Shown here piece by piece: positions 36,460 to 44,379 of a stretch of 64,000 bases of DNA. A program made the position numbers and the translations under genes. The DNA comes from Chromobacterium amazonense (GTDB lineage Bacteria > Pseudomonadota > Gammaproteobacteria > Burkholderiales > Chromobacteriaceae), in the NCBI RefSeq assembly GCF_001855565.1, contig NZ_MKCR01000003.1, positions 124,001 to 188,000 of the forward strand, written 5' to 3'. Under the pieces are notes generated by a model. It worked only from the letters and a program-made list of their open reading frames with translations. It was not told the origin of the DNA and did no database searches. Position 1 is the first letter of the stretch. Every line of letters begins with the position of its first letter.

Positions 36460-37037
36460 TGAAGAACTGGATACTCGCCGCGCTATTGGCGGCGGCATTG
36501 GGCGGCTGCGCCACGCCGCCGGCCCGTTTTTACGGACTGGACGCCATGTCCGGTCCTGCCGCGCCATCGCGGCTGGGACAGCGCGTGCTGCTGGGGCCGG
36601 TGACGCTGCCGGCGGCGCTGGATAGGCCGCAGCTGGTGCTGGACAACGGCGCGGGCGAGCTGAGCCTGCAGGAGTTCGCGCGCTGGAGCGCGCCGCTCGA
36701 CCGCTTGCTGGCGCAGAACCTGGCGCTGGGCGTGTCCCGGCACAGCGGGCTGGCCAGCGTCTATGCGTATCCGCAGCCGGGCATGGACGGCGGCGAACTG
36801 CGCTATGTGCTCGATGTGCGCCGCCTGAGCCTGCAGCCGGGGCGGCAGGTGACGCTGGAAGCGGTGTGGCAGTTGCAGAATGCAGCGGATGGCAAGGTGT
36901 TGGCGGGCGGCAGCTTCAGCCGTGCGCAGCCGGTGACGGCTGCCGACGCGCCAACCTTGTTGTCCGCCCTGCGGACGCTGCTGGATGGCCTGTCCCTTGA
37001 CATGGCGGCGCCATTGCGGGAGCAGCCGGTACGATGA
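36456..37037 (+). CDS. pqiC: PqiC outer-membrane lipoprotein
   Basis: A 193-residue lipoprotein with signal peptide and lipobox LGGC (Cys near residue 18). The Asn/Asp +2 position is Ala, so outer-membrane sorting by Lol is expected. The body ([40 protein letters not shown]) is the PqiC/YmbA family, which caps the PqiB tunnel at the outer membrane. Its ATG overlaps the pqiB stop (ATGA), and its own stop overlaps the mobB start in the same way. Confidence 0.93.
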   Translation: MMKNWILAALLAAALGGCATPPARFYGLDAMSGPAAPSRLGQRVLLGPVTLPAALDRPQLVLDNGAGELSLQEFARWSAPLDRLLAQNLALGVSRHSGLASVYAYPQPGMDGGELRYVLDVRRLSLQPGRQVTLEAVWQLQNAADGKVLAGGSFSRAQPVTAADAPTLLSALRTLLDGLSLDMAAPLREQPVR

Positions 37038-37555
37038 GCGCGAATCATTCTATTGTTTTGGGTATTTGCGGCACGTCCGGCAGCGGCAAGACCACCTTGC
37101 TGGAGGCGGTGCTGCCCAAGCTGCGCGAGGCTGGGTTGGCCGTGTCGGTCATCAAGCACAGCCACCATGATCTGCAGTTGGATACGCCGGGCAAGGATAG
37201 CTTTCGCCATCGCCAGGCGGGCGCTGGCGAAGTGATGGTGGTGTCGCCGCATCGCTTCGGCTTGTTTGCCGAGACCGCCGCCGAGCTGACGCTGGATCAG
37301 CAATTATCCCGCCTGTCGCCGTGCGATCTGGTTTTGCTGGAGGGGCATAAGGCGCAGCCGGTGCCCAAGCTGGAAATCCATCGTCCCGCGCTGGGCAAGC
37401 CGCCGCTGTTTGAGTCCGATCCTTCCATCATCGCCGTGGCAAGCGATGGCGCTTTGGATGCGCCTTGCCTGGTGCTGGACCTGAACGATCCCAGCGCGGT
37501 CGCGCGCTTCATCATGGATTGGTTGGCACAGCGGAAGGCGGCGTCGAGGGCGTGA
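37034..37555 (+). CDS. mobB: Molybdopterin-guanine dinucleotide biosynthesis protein MobB
   Basis: A 173-residue P-loop GTPase. Walker [10 protein letters not shown] is at residues 13-21, followed by [28 protein letters not shown], the MobB signature. MobB binds GTP and assists MobA in making the MGD form of the molybdenum cofactor. Its ATG overlaps the pqiC stop by 4 bases, placing a cofactor gene at the end of a lipid-transport operon; this is probably transcriptional convenience, as no other Mo-cofactor gene is in the window. Confidence 0.92.
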   Translation: MSANHSIVLGICGTSGSGKTTLLEAVLPKLREAGLAVSVIKHSHHDLQLDTPGKDSFRHRQAGAGEVMVVSPHRFGLFAETAAELTLDQQLSRLSPCDLVLLEGHKAQPVPKLEIHRPALGKPPLFESDPSIIAVASDGALDAPCLVLDLNDPSAVARFIMDWLAQRKAASRA

Positions 37556-37698
37556 TATTTCATGATGGAAAATTTTTATGAAATAAATTACGAGTCCCGC
37601 TGTATTTTCTGAAATTTACTATCGCAAGTCTGGATTTGATTAAATTATAGTGTTGCGCTGTTTCAGTATAATTTTGGCAGTTTATTCCAGTGATTGCC
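37556..37698 (+). promoter_or_regulatory. A/T-rich promoter region of the DMT exporter gene
   Basis: A perfect TATAAT lies at 37667-37672 with TTATAG (37645-37650) as a weak -35 at 16-bp spacing, 27 bases before the ATG. Further upstream ATTTCAT (37557-37563) and ATGAAAT (37578-37584) form a 7-bp inverted repeat just after mobB. Confidence 0.5.
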
Positions 37699-38640
37699 AT
37701 GAACAACGCAACAAACAATCGAAACGCCTATCTGCTATTGGTGCTGACCATGTTGATGTGGTCTACCAATTTCATCATCGCCCGCGCCTTGCATCAACAA
37801 GTGGGGCCATTCACCCTGGCCTTCGCGCGCTGGGCCATCGCGCTGTGCTGCGTGCTGCCCTTCGCCTTGCCCCGCTTGCGGCGCAACTGGGACAAGCTGC
37901 GCCAACAATGGCCGCTTTTGCTGCTGCTGGGCCTGTTCGGCATCGGCCTGACCAATACCTTGGTCTACTGGGCGGTGCAAACCACCACAGCCACCAATGC
38001 CGTCATTTTGAATAGCGCCACGCCGGTGATGGTGCTGCTGCTGGGCTCGCTGTATTTCCGCCAGCGCTTGAGCAGCCGGCAGTGGCTGGGCATGACGCTG
38101 GCGCTGTGCGGCGCCTTGCTGATCGTGCTGAAAGGCAAGCTGCTGGCCATAGGCTCGTTTCATTTCGGCGCGGGGGACTTGCTGGTCTTGGCCGGCGGCT
38201 TGTGCTGGGCGATCTATACCTTGGGCCTGCGCAAGCTGAAGCCGGGGATCGATGCCATGGTGCAGATGGCGGTGCTGCTGCTGGTCGGGGAAGCGGTATT
38301 GCTGCCCTTGTTCGGCATGGAGCTGGCGCAACGCGGCTTGCCGACTCTGGACGGCGCCGGCTGGGCCAGCCTGTTGTATCTGGGCGCCTTGCCGTCGGTG
38401 GTGGCTTATCTGATGTACAACCGTGCCATCGCCATGGTCGGCACCGCCAAGGCGGCCAGCTTTTTGTATTTGATGCCGGCCTTTGGCGCGCTACAGTCCA
38501 TTGTTTTGCTTGGCGAGGAGCTGCACTGGTATCATGCGGCCGGTTTGGCCGCCATTTTTGGCGGGATTGCGTTGAGTTCCTTGACCCGGGCGCGGACGGA
38601 CCCATCTGCTGCGCCGGCCTTGCGCCCGCGGGAATCGTGA
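37699..38640 (+). CDS. DMT-superfamily (EamA) transporter
   Basis: A 313-residue inner-membrane protein with two EamA repeats of five helices each: residues about 12-140 (MLMWSTNFIIARAL, RWAIALCCVLPFA) and 155-300 (LCWAIYTLGLRKL, LPSVVAYLMYNRAIAMVGTAKAASFLYLMPAFGAL). Family members export amino acids and other small metabolites. The ATG at 37699 is preferred to the GTG at 37690. It has its own A/T-rich promoter and ends 121 bases before a strong terminator. The substrate cannot be inferred. Confidence 0.9.
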   Translation: MNNATNNRNAYLLLVLTMLMWSTNFIIARALHQQVGPFTLAFARWAIALCCVLPFALPRLRRNWDKLRQQWPLLLLLGLFGIGLTNTLVYWAVQTTTATNAVILNSATPVMVLLLGSLYFRQRLSSRQWLGMTLALCGALLIVLKGKLLAIGSFHFGAGDLLVLAGGLCWAIYTLGLRKLKPGIDAMVQMAVLLLVGEAVLLPLFGMELAQRGLPTLDGAGWASLLYLGALPSVVAYLMYNRAIAMVGTAKAASFLYLMPAFGALQSIVLLGEELHWYHAAGLAAIFGGIALSSLTRARTDPSAAPALRPRES

Positions 38641-38761
38641 TTTTCCGCTAGCGAGTCAGCCGTGGTAAGCTGATGACATTAGCAGCCGGTTTGCGTTGCC
38701 TATTTTTGTTTATGCACCCGCAAAAAAACCGTTATTGGAACGATCTGCAACGCAGGGCTGT

Positions 38762-38792
38762 AGCGGCGCCGTGAGAACGGCGCCGCTTTTTT
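38762..38792 (+). terminator. Strong intrinsic terminator downstream of the DMT gene
   Basis: A perfect 11-bp stem AGCGGCGCCGT (38762-38772) and ACGGCGCCGCT (38777-38787) with a GAGA tetraloop is followed by TTTTT. It lies 121 bases after the exporter stop, leaving a long untranslated stretch. Confidence 0.95.
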
Positions 38793-38820
38793 ATGCCTAT
38801 GTGGAAGTCTGGCTATGGCT

Positions 38821-39390
38821 TTAGGTCATGTGCAGCAACAGCGGCACGGCCCAGTCCTTCAGCCAGGTCATCAGCAAGGGGATCATCAGGCATAGCGCGC
38901 CCCAGCTGATCCAGCTGGTGCCGCACACCGGCTGCCTGCGCATCGCCAGCAGCTGCAGCCGGTAAGCCAGATAGCTGACTATGATGGTCAGCGGCGGCGC
39001 CAGCAGATAAATGGCGCGCGGCTGCTGGCTCAGCAAAGGCGACAGCCCAAGCACGCCGATATGCAGCGCCAACTGGCTGCACAGCAGCGCGGCCAGCCGC
39101 CGGTCTTGCCCGGGGAAACTCAGCACGCGTCCGTCCACCCGCATATGCGCCGCGGCCCACATCACGGCCGTCACGCCCAACCAGGCATAGGCATAGACGA
39201 AGGGCAGCAGCAGAGGGGAAACCAGAGCGGTATCGACTTGCTGCCGCAACAGGGCAACCAGGATCAGGTAGGCGGCGGCAAAGCAGGCCAGCGCGCTGCC
39301 GCTGCGGCTGGTGCCCAGCCGCCATAGCAGGTGCAGGAAAAACAGGATGACGATGCAAAGCAGCAGCAGGCCGCCTGCCGTAGCCGTCAT
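38821..39390 (-). CDS. Uncharacterised multi-pass membrane protein
   Basis: A 189-residue hydrophobic protein with about six predicted membrane helices (GGLLLLCIVILFFLHLLWRL, SGSALACFAAAYLILVALL, PLLLPFVYAYAWLGVTAVMW and others). I do not recognise the family. The start ATG at 39390 overlaps the stop of the DUF484 gene by 4 bases (ATGA), so it is the last gene of the dapF-DUF484 operon. In E. coli that slot after the DUF484 gene is taken by xerC; here it is this membrane protein. Confidence 0.75.
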   Translation of the reverse strand: MTATAGGLLLLCIVILFFLHLLWRLGTSRSGSALACFAAAYLILVALLRQQVDTALVSPLLLPFVYAYAWLGVTAVMWAAAHMRVDGRVLSFPGQDRRLAALLCSQLALHIGVLGLSPLLSQQPRAIYLLAPPLTIIVSYLAYRLQLLAMRRQPVCGTSWISWGALCLMIPLLMTWLKDWAVPLLLHMT

Positions 39391-40040
39391 GCCGCCTCCA
39401 GCGCGGACAGCAGCGCGGCGGAGGCCAATTCTCCGATCTGGGCCAGGTACTGCGTATGCATGTCGAAGGTGAAGCGCTGCGCATCGTCGCTGGCCAGCAC
39501 CAGGATGCCGAAGGCCTGGCCGTCTGCGCCGCGCAGCGCCACCTGGGCGAACGATTGCAGTACCGGCTTGGCCGGGAACCAGCCCATCACCTCGTCGTTG
39601 ACGTAAGGGCCGCAATACGGAGCATTCAGATTGCGCGCCAACCCTTGCACCTCGTTGCGCGCATTGTAGTGCTCGTCGTCGCCTTCGGCGGCCGGGTGCC
39701 ACAGTTTCAGCGCGACGCGGTCCAGCTGGAATTCTTCCGCCAGCGCGCGCTTCAGCGCGGCGATGCGTTCCTTGGCGCCGCGCGCGGCCAGTTGCGCCAG
39801 CGTCAGCCGGTGTAGCCTTGCCAGCAGGCGGTCGTTGTCATGCCCGCGCTCGATCAGCTGTTGCAGCTGCGCCTCCAGTTGGCGGTTGCGGTCTTTCAGT
39901 TCCAACAGCTGCCGCTCGGCGAAGGACACCACCACGCGCTCGCCGTTTTGCGGCGCCGGCTGCAGGCCGTAACGCGCGGCCAATTGCGCCAGCAGCTCGG
40001 GATGTTCGTCGAGAAAAGCCAGGACCTGTTCGCTGTGCAT
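39387..40040 (-). CDS. DUF484 family protein
   Basis: A 217-residue soluble protein of the DUF484 family. Residues 1-20 (MHSEQVLAFLDEHPELLAQL) are the conserved start, a coiled coil (about 40-75, RQLLELKDRNRQLEAQLQQLIERGHDNDRLL) follows, and a GAF-like domain fills the rest. The function is unknown; the family is linked to dapF in many gammaproteobacteria and betaproteobacteria, as here. It overlaps the downstream membrane-protein gene by 4 bases and starts 54 bases after the dapF stop. Confidence 0.92.
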   Translation of the reverse strand: MHSEQVLAFLDEHPELLAQLAARYGLQPAPQNGERVVVSFAERQLLELKDRNRQLEAQLQQLIERGHDNDRLLARLHRLTLAQLAARGAKERIAALKRALAEEFQLDRVALKLWHPAAEGDDEHYNARNEVQGLARNLNAPYCGPYVNDEVMGWFPAKPVLQSFAQVALRGADGQAFGILVLASDDAQRFTFDMHTQYLAQIGELASAALLSALEAA

Positions 40041-40094
40041 CTGTCTTGCCCTTTCCTTGAGTGATGCAGAAATGAATTGGTGTCTTTGCTGGAC

Positions 40095-40925
40095 TTAAAG
40101 TTCGATTTCGCCTTGGAAAACCGTTACCGCCGGCCCGGTCATGATCACCGGATGGCCTGCGCCGGCCCATTCGATGACGATATCGCCGCCGCGCGCGTGC
40201 ACGGTGACGCGCGCGTCCAGCCAGCCCTGGCGGATGCCGAACACCGCCGCCGCGCAGGCGCCGGTGCCGCAGGCCAAGGTCTCGCCGGCGCCGCGCTCGT
40301 AGACGCGCAACTTGATGGCCTGGCGATTGAGTATCTGCATGAAGCCGGCATTGACCCGCTGCGGGAACCACGAGTGGCCTTCCACCAGCGGGCCGATTTC
40401 GGCCACCGGCGCGCTGTCCACGTCATCAACCCTTTGCACGGCATGCGGATTGCCCATTGAGACGATGCCGATTTCGCAGGCGCGGCCGGCCAGCGGCAGC
40501 GAGTAGGTCGGCGCTTCGGCTTCGGCCAGGAAGGGCAGGTCGGCAGGGGCGAAGCGCGGCACGCCCATGTCCACGCGCGCCAGGCCGTCGCCCAGATATT
40601 CCGGCGCGATCACGCCGCGCGCGGTTTCCACCGTGATGCGGGACTTGTCGGTCAGGCCGGCGTCGCGGACGAATTTGACGAAGCAGCGCGAGCCGTTGCC
40701 GCATTGCTCCACCTCGCCGCCGTCGTTGTTGAAGATGCGGTAGCGAAAATCATGGCCCGCCTCGCGCGGCGGCTCCACCAGCAGCAACTGGTCGAAGCCT
40801 ATGCCCAGCTGGCGGTGGCCAAGCCGGCGAATCTGTTCGGGCGAGAGGGAGACGTTCTGGCGCACGCCGTCAATGACCATGAAGTCATTGCCCAGGCCGT
40901 GCATTTTGCTGAATTTCAGTTTCAT
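40095..40925 (-). CDS. dapF: Diaminopimelate epimerase
   Basis: A 276-residue PLP-independent epimerase that turns LL-diaminopimelate into the meso form for lysine and peptidoglycan. The two catalytic cysteines are in EQCGNGSRC and ACGTGACAA. The N-terminal [12 protein letters not shown] and GFDQLLLVE motifs are intact. It begins the dapF-DUF484-membrane protein operon on the minus strand. Length is as in E. coli (274). Confidence 0.98.
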   Translation of the reverse strand: MKLKFSKMHGLGNDFMVIDGVRQNVSLSPEQIRRLGHRQLGIGFDQLLLVEPPREAGHDFRYRIFNNDGGEVEQCGNGSRCFVKFVRDAGLTDKSRITVETARGVIAPEYLGDGLARVDMGVPRFAPADLPFLAEAEAPTYSLPLAGRACEIGIVSMGNPHAVQRVDDVDSAPVAEIGPLVEGHSWFPQRVNAGFMQILNRQAIKLRVYERGAGETLACGTGACAAAVFGIRQGWLDARVTVHARGGDIVIEWAGAGHPVIMTGPAVTVFQGEIEL

Positions 40926-41033
40926 GAGCCGATATCTGCGCTGCGTGATGCGGGATAGCGCAGATTAGCATAGCCCCGGCCGATATACATCGGGAATGGA
41001 GGCGCGCCGCCAGCTGGCGGCGCGTTAGACGCG

Positions 41034-41600
41034 TCAGGCGCGCAATACGGTGCGCGCGCCTTCGTAGCGCGGAGCGAAATAGACGTTGTCCAGCCGGGCT
41101 ACGCGTATGGTGCTGTTGGTGCGCGGGGCGTGGACGAATTTGCCGTCGCCGATATAGATGCCCATGTGCGAGAACGGCCGGTTCATCGTATTGAAGAACA
41201 CCAGATCGCCAACCTGGCGCTGGCTGTCCGGAATCGGCTTGGCCATATTGGCGATTTGCGCGGCATTGTGCGGCAGTTTGATGCCTATGGCGTTCTGGTA
41301 GATGTAGCTGACCATGCCGCTGCAGTCGAGGCCGGCTTCGGGGTTTTTGCCGCCAAAGCGGTAGCCGCCATCGAGCAGGCCTATGGTGTACAGCAGGATC
41401 TCGCGGCCGTCGCCATCGGCGCTGAGGCCAGACAGCGAGGTGTCGCCCGAAGGTTTGCCCGGGCGATAGGGCGGGCGCTGGCTGGTTTTGACGGGCGCGG
41501 TGCCGCAGGCGGCCAGCAGGGCGGCCAGTCCGGCCAGCGCCGCGCCGCGCAGCAGCTGGCGGCGCGCGGCGCCGTCTTGTTCCAACGTGGATTCACTCAT
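41034..41600 (-). CDS. NlpC/P60 peptidoglycan hydrolase lipoprotein
   Basis: A 188-residue cell-wall endopeptidase. The N-terminus has ARRQLLRGAALAGLAALLAAC: a double Arg before the hydrophobic stretch and a lipobox ending in Cys, so it may be a Tat-exported lipoprotein. The NlpC/P60 domain has the catalytic C93 in LDCSGMVSY, H145 in FSHMGIYIG and a third polar residue in VHAPR. It would cut within peptide stems of peptidoglycan. The start at 41600 avoids a long non-conserved extension. It follows dapF by 108 bases on the same strand. Confidence 0.88.
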   Translation of the reverse strand: MSESTLEQDGAARRQLLRGAALAGLAALLAACGTAPVKTSQRPPYRPGKPSGDTSLSGLSADGDGREILLYTIGLLDGGYRFGGKNPEAGLDCSGMVSYIYQNAIGIKLPHNAAQIANMAKPIPDSQRQVGDLVFFNTMNRPFSHMGIYIGDGKFVHAPRTNSTIRVARLDNVYFAPRYEGARTVLRA

Positions 41601-41794
41601 GGTTGCTTGGACTCCATTTCTTTTCATTTGACGATACAACACCATGATTTGAAATCAAATTTCAGAAACGAGAATGGGCATCCCGCGCTTCTTTCCACAT
41701 TGTTCGATCAGCCGCCTCAGGCATGGCCGGCGCTGTCGTCGATGATTCCGCTTGCTTGGGCGGAAGCTTGTTGGTATCCGCGCAGTATAGCGAA

Positions 41795-41822
41795 ACCGCC
41801 CCGTCTAGTCAGCCGGGGCGGT
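41795..41822 (-). terminator. GC-rich hairpin after the Hsp70-like gene
   Basis: ACCGCCCCG (41795-41803) and CGGGGCGGT (41814-41822) form a 9-bp stem. Only a short TTT follows on the minus strand, so this is a weak or partial terminator for the gene ending at 41875. Confidence 0.5.
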
Positions 41823-41874
41823 CTTGGCGGCGTTCACTCCAAACCCGTCGCGCCTGGCCGGTCTGCGTGGGGGC

Positions 41875-43119
41875 TTAGCCGTAGCGCTTTTTCGCCTCGA
41901 TGGCGAGGCCGCTGCCGATGCTGCCGAACAGATTGCCCTCCACATGGTGGGCATTGGGCAGCAGCGCGGGCACGCCGCTGGAACCGCCGGTGAAGAACAC
42001 CGTGTCCACTTGCTCGGCCGTCAGGCCCGCATCGGCCAAGAGCTTGCATACGGTGGTGGAGACGCGGTCCAGCAGCGCGTCTATGCTGGTTTCAAAGTCT
42101 GCGCGCGCCAGGTCGCAATGCAGGCCGCGTTCGATCGGCTCCAGCGACAGACGATGGGCATCGTTGTCGGACAGCGCGATCTTGGCGGCTTCCACTTCCA
42201 TCGCCAGCCAGTGGCCGGCGCGCTCCTGGATCAGCTTGAACAGCCGGTCCAGCTTTTGCGGATCTGCCGCGTCGCGGTGCACGTCCTGCAGGTCCATCCA
42301 GGCCTTGCGGGTGTAGGCGAAGTTGATGGTGTGCCAGGTGGCCAGGTTGAAGTACTGGCTGGACGGCATTTCCGCGTTGTTGCGCAGCCGGGTCTTGAAG
42401 CCGAACAGCGGCATCACGCCGTGTAGGCTCAGTTGGCGGTCGAAGTCCGTGCCGCCGATATGCACGCCGCCGGTGGCCAGGATGTCGCCGCGGCGCTCGT
42501 CGTGGTGGCGGCGCTGCGGCGACAGCCGGATCAAAGTGAAGTCAGAGGTGCCACCGCCGATGTCCACGATCAGCACCAGTTCTTCTTTCTCGATGGTGGA
42601 CTCATAGTCGAAGGCCGCCGCAATCGGCTCCAGCTGGAAGGAAATGTCCTTGAAGCCCACCTCGCGCGCGATGTCGGCCAGCGTGTCTTCGGCCAGCTTG
42701 TCCGCTTGAGGGTTGTCGTCGACAAAATAGACCGGACGCCCCAGCACCACATGATCGAAAGCGCGGCCGGCACCGGATTCGGCGCGCGCCTTCAGCTCGG
42801 CGATGAACAGCTTGAGCAGATAGCGGAACGGCAGGGCCTTGCCTTGCACTTCGGTCTGGCTGTCTATCAGGCTGGAGCCGAGCAGGCTTTTCAGCGAACG
42901 CATCAGCCGGCCTTCATAGCCTTCCATGTATTCGGCCAGCGCGGCGCGGCCAAAGCAGGCGTGATCTTCCTCGTAATTGAAAAACACCACCGACGGCAGC
43001 GTGATCTTGCCGTCTTCCAAAGGCAGCAGGGCGTCATGGCCCGGCCGCAGCCAGCCAACGGTGGAATTGGAGGTGCCAAAGTCGATGCCGCAGGCGCGGG
43101 AAGCGGTTTGGATCGTCAT
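41875..43119 (-). CDS. yegD: Hsp70-family ATPase, YegD type
   Basis: A 414-residue protein covering only the actin-like ATPase domain of Hsp70. Phosphate-1 motif GIDFGTSNSTVGW is at residues 11-23, phosphate-2 VDIGGGTSDFT near 208-218, and the adenosine motif FFTGGSSGVPAL near 378. The substrate-binding beta domain of DnaK is missing, as in YegD. It is a presumed chaperone-like ATPase of unknown client. The ATG follows AAGGAGATG at good spacing. It lies downstream of the recombinase gene on the same strand but is separated by 76 bases. Confidence 0.88.
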   Translation of the reverse strand: MTIQTASRACGIDFGTSNSTVGWLRPGHDALLPLEDGKITLPSVVFFNYEEDHACFGRAALAEYMEGYEGRLMRSLKSLLGSSLIDSQTEVQGKALPFRYLLKLFIAELKARAESGAGRAFDHVVLGRPVYFVDDNPQADKLAEDTLADIAREVGFKDISFQLEPIAAAFDYESTIEKEELVLIVDIGGGTSDFTLIRLSPQRRHHDERRGDILATGGVHIGGTDFDRQLSLHGVMPLFGFKTRLRNNAEMPSSQYFNLATWHTINFAYTRKAWMDLQDVHRDAADPQKLDRLFKLIQERAGHWLAMEVEAAKIALSDNDAHRLSLEPIERGLHCDLARADFETSIDALLDRVSTTVCKLLADAGLTAEQVDTVFFTGGSSGVPALLPNAHHVEGNLFGSIGSGLAIEAKKRYG

Positions 43120-43195
43120 TCGGGCATCTCCTTGAAAATAAAAGAGGCGGGATGGTACGCGGAATGACGGAGAAAGGGAAGGGTATGCGGATGGA

Positions 43196-44290
43196 TTACT
43201 TGTCGCGGCGGCGCAGCTTGTGCAGCTGGCTTGCCTGGTGGCGGGCGTCTTCCTCGCTGTGCAGGTAGCGGCGGGTGGTTTGGATGCTGGCGTGGCGCAG
43301 GTTTTGGCTGACCAAGAGCAGCGGGACGCCGGCTTCCAGCTGATGGCTGGCGGCGGTATGCCGCAGCCAGTGGGTGGAGGTGCGGCGTAGTTGGTTTTTC
43401 AATTCTTCGCTGGGCGCGCTGCGCAAGGCTTGGGCGAAGATTTCCTTGCAGATCAGATAAATGGCCTTGTCCGACAAGGGTTCCCTCCTGCCTTTTGCGC
43501 CGATGCGGCAGACCAGCGGCGTGTCGTCGCCGCTTGTCGGCTCCGCCGGCAGGCCCAGGCTGCGCCGATAACGCGCCAAGGCCGTCATCAGTTCGTCCGA
43601 TAAGGGGATGCGCGCGGCGACATCGCCCTTTCCCAGCACGTTCCACCACCAGTTGCCGTGGCGCTTGGCCAAGTCCGAGGCGCGCGCCGCGGCTGCTTCG
43701 GCGCGGCGCGCGCCGGTCAGATACAGCAGGGTGAACAGCCAGCGCGCGCGCTCGGCATGGCGAGTCTCTTTATCCGTATTGCGCGGCAGCGCGTCCAGCG
43801 TGTCTTGCAGATGCTGCCAGCACGCGGCATCAAGAAAGCGCTCAACTTCCTGGCGCTGATTCTTGCCGCCGCGGCGGCGCAGCAGCTTGAACGGATTGCC
43901 GTTGAGGTAGCCGGCGTCGTTGAGGTAGGAGAACATCGCGCCCAGCACGGTCAGGCTGTGGTTGACGCTCTGCGGCGACAGCGGCCTGGTGAACGGCTTC
44001 CATTGGGGGTGGCTGCGCGGCCGGGCCGGGCCTATCCATTGTTCGGCCGGATGCGGCGAGGCCAAGAACCGCCGATAGTCCTGCACGTCCTCCCGCTTCA
44101 TTTGGGCTAGCGTTTGCCGGCGCTGATTCAGCCAGAGCAGCAGGCGTTCCGCCTCCTTGCGATAGCCAGCTAGCGTGGCGGGTTTGTCGGCGTGCTCGGC
44201 CAGCCAGGTCAGCACGGCCTGGGTGTCGGATTGGGCCTGGATCAGTTGCGCCGGGCCGGGGACGGGAGGATGAAACGTGTCGGGCAGCAT
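43196..44290 (-). CDS. Tyrosine recombinase / phage-type integrase
   Basis: A 364-residue site-specific recombinase. The SAM-like core-binding domain spans about 20-150 (TLAGYRKEAERLLLWLNQRR), and the catalytic domain has the Arg in LTGARRAEAAA, the Lys in VLGKGDVAARIPL, HWLRH, LRHAS and the nucleophile Tyr in TTRRYLHS: all six usual residues are present. I choose the ATG at 44290 over a TTG at 44326. It is bigger than XerC/XerD (about 300) and is next to the radical SAM gene, whose stop is 89 bases upstream on the same strand. No attachment repeats are apparent. Confidence 0.9.
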   Translation of the reverse strand: MLPDTFHPPVPGPAQLIQAQSDTQAVLTWLAEHADKPATLAGYRKEAERLLLWLNQRRQTLAQMKREDVQDYRRFLASPHPAEQWIGPARPRSHPQWKPFTRPLSPQSVNHSLTVLGAMFSYLNDAGYLNGNPFKLLRRRGGKNQRQEVERFLDAACWQHLQDTLDALPRNTDKETRHAERARWLFTLLYLTGARRAEAAAARASDLAKRHGNWWWNVLGKGDVAARIPLSDELMTALARYRRSLGLPAEPTSGDDTPLVCRIGAKGRREPLSDKAIYLICKEIFAQALRSAPSEELKNQLRRTSTHWLRHTAASHQLEAGVPLLLVSQNLRHASIQTTRRYLHSEEDARHQASQLHKLRRRDK

Positions 44291-44379
44291 GGCGAGCCAT
44301 GGTAGGGCATCGGCCGGAAAATGCAAGCCGTGGCGGAGAGGATGGCGCTCGCCGGGCGGGGCGCCGCCCGGCCATGGCG

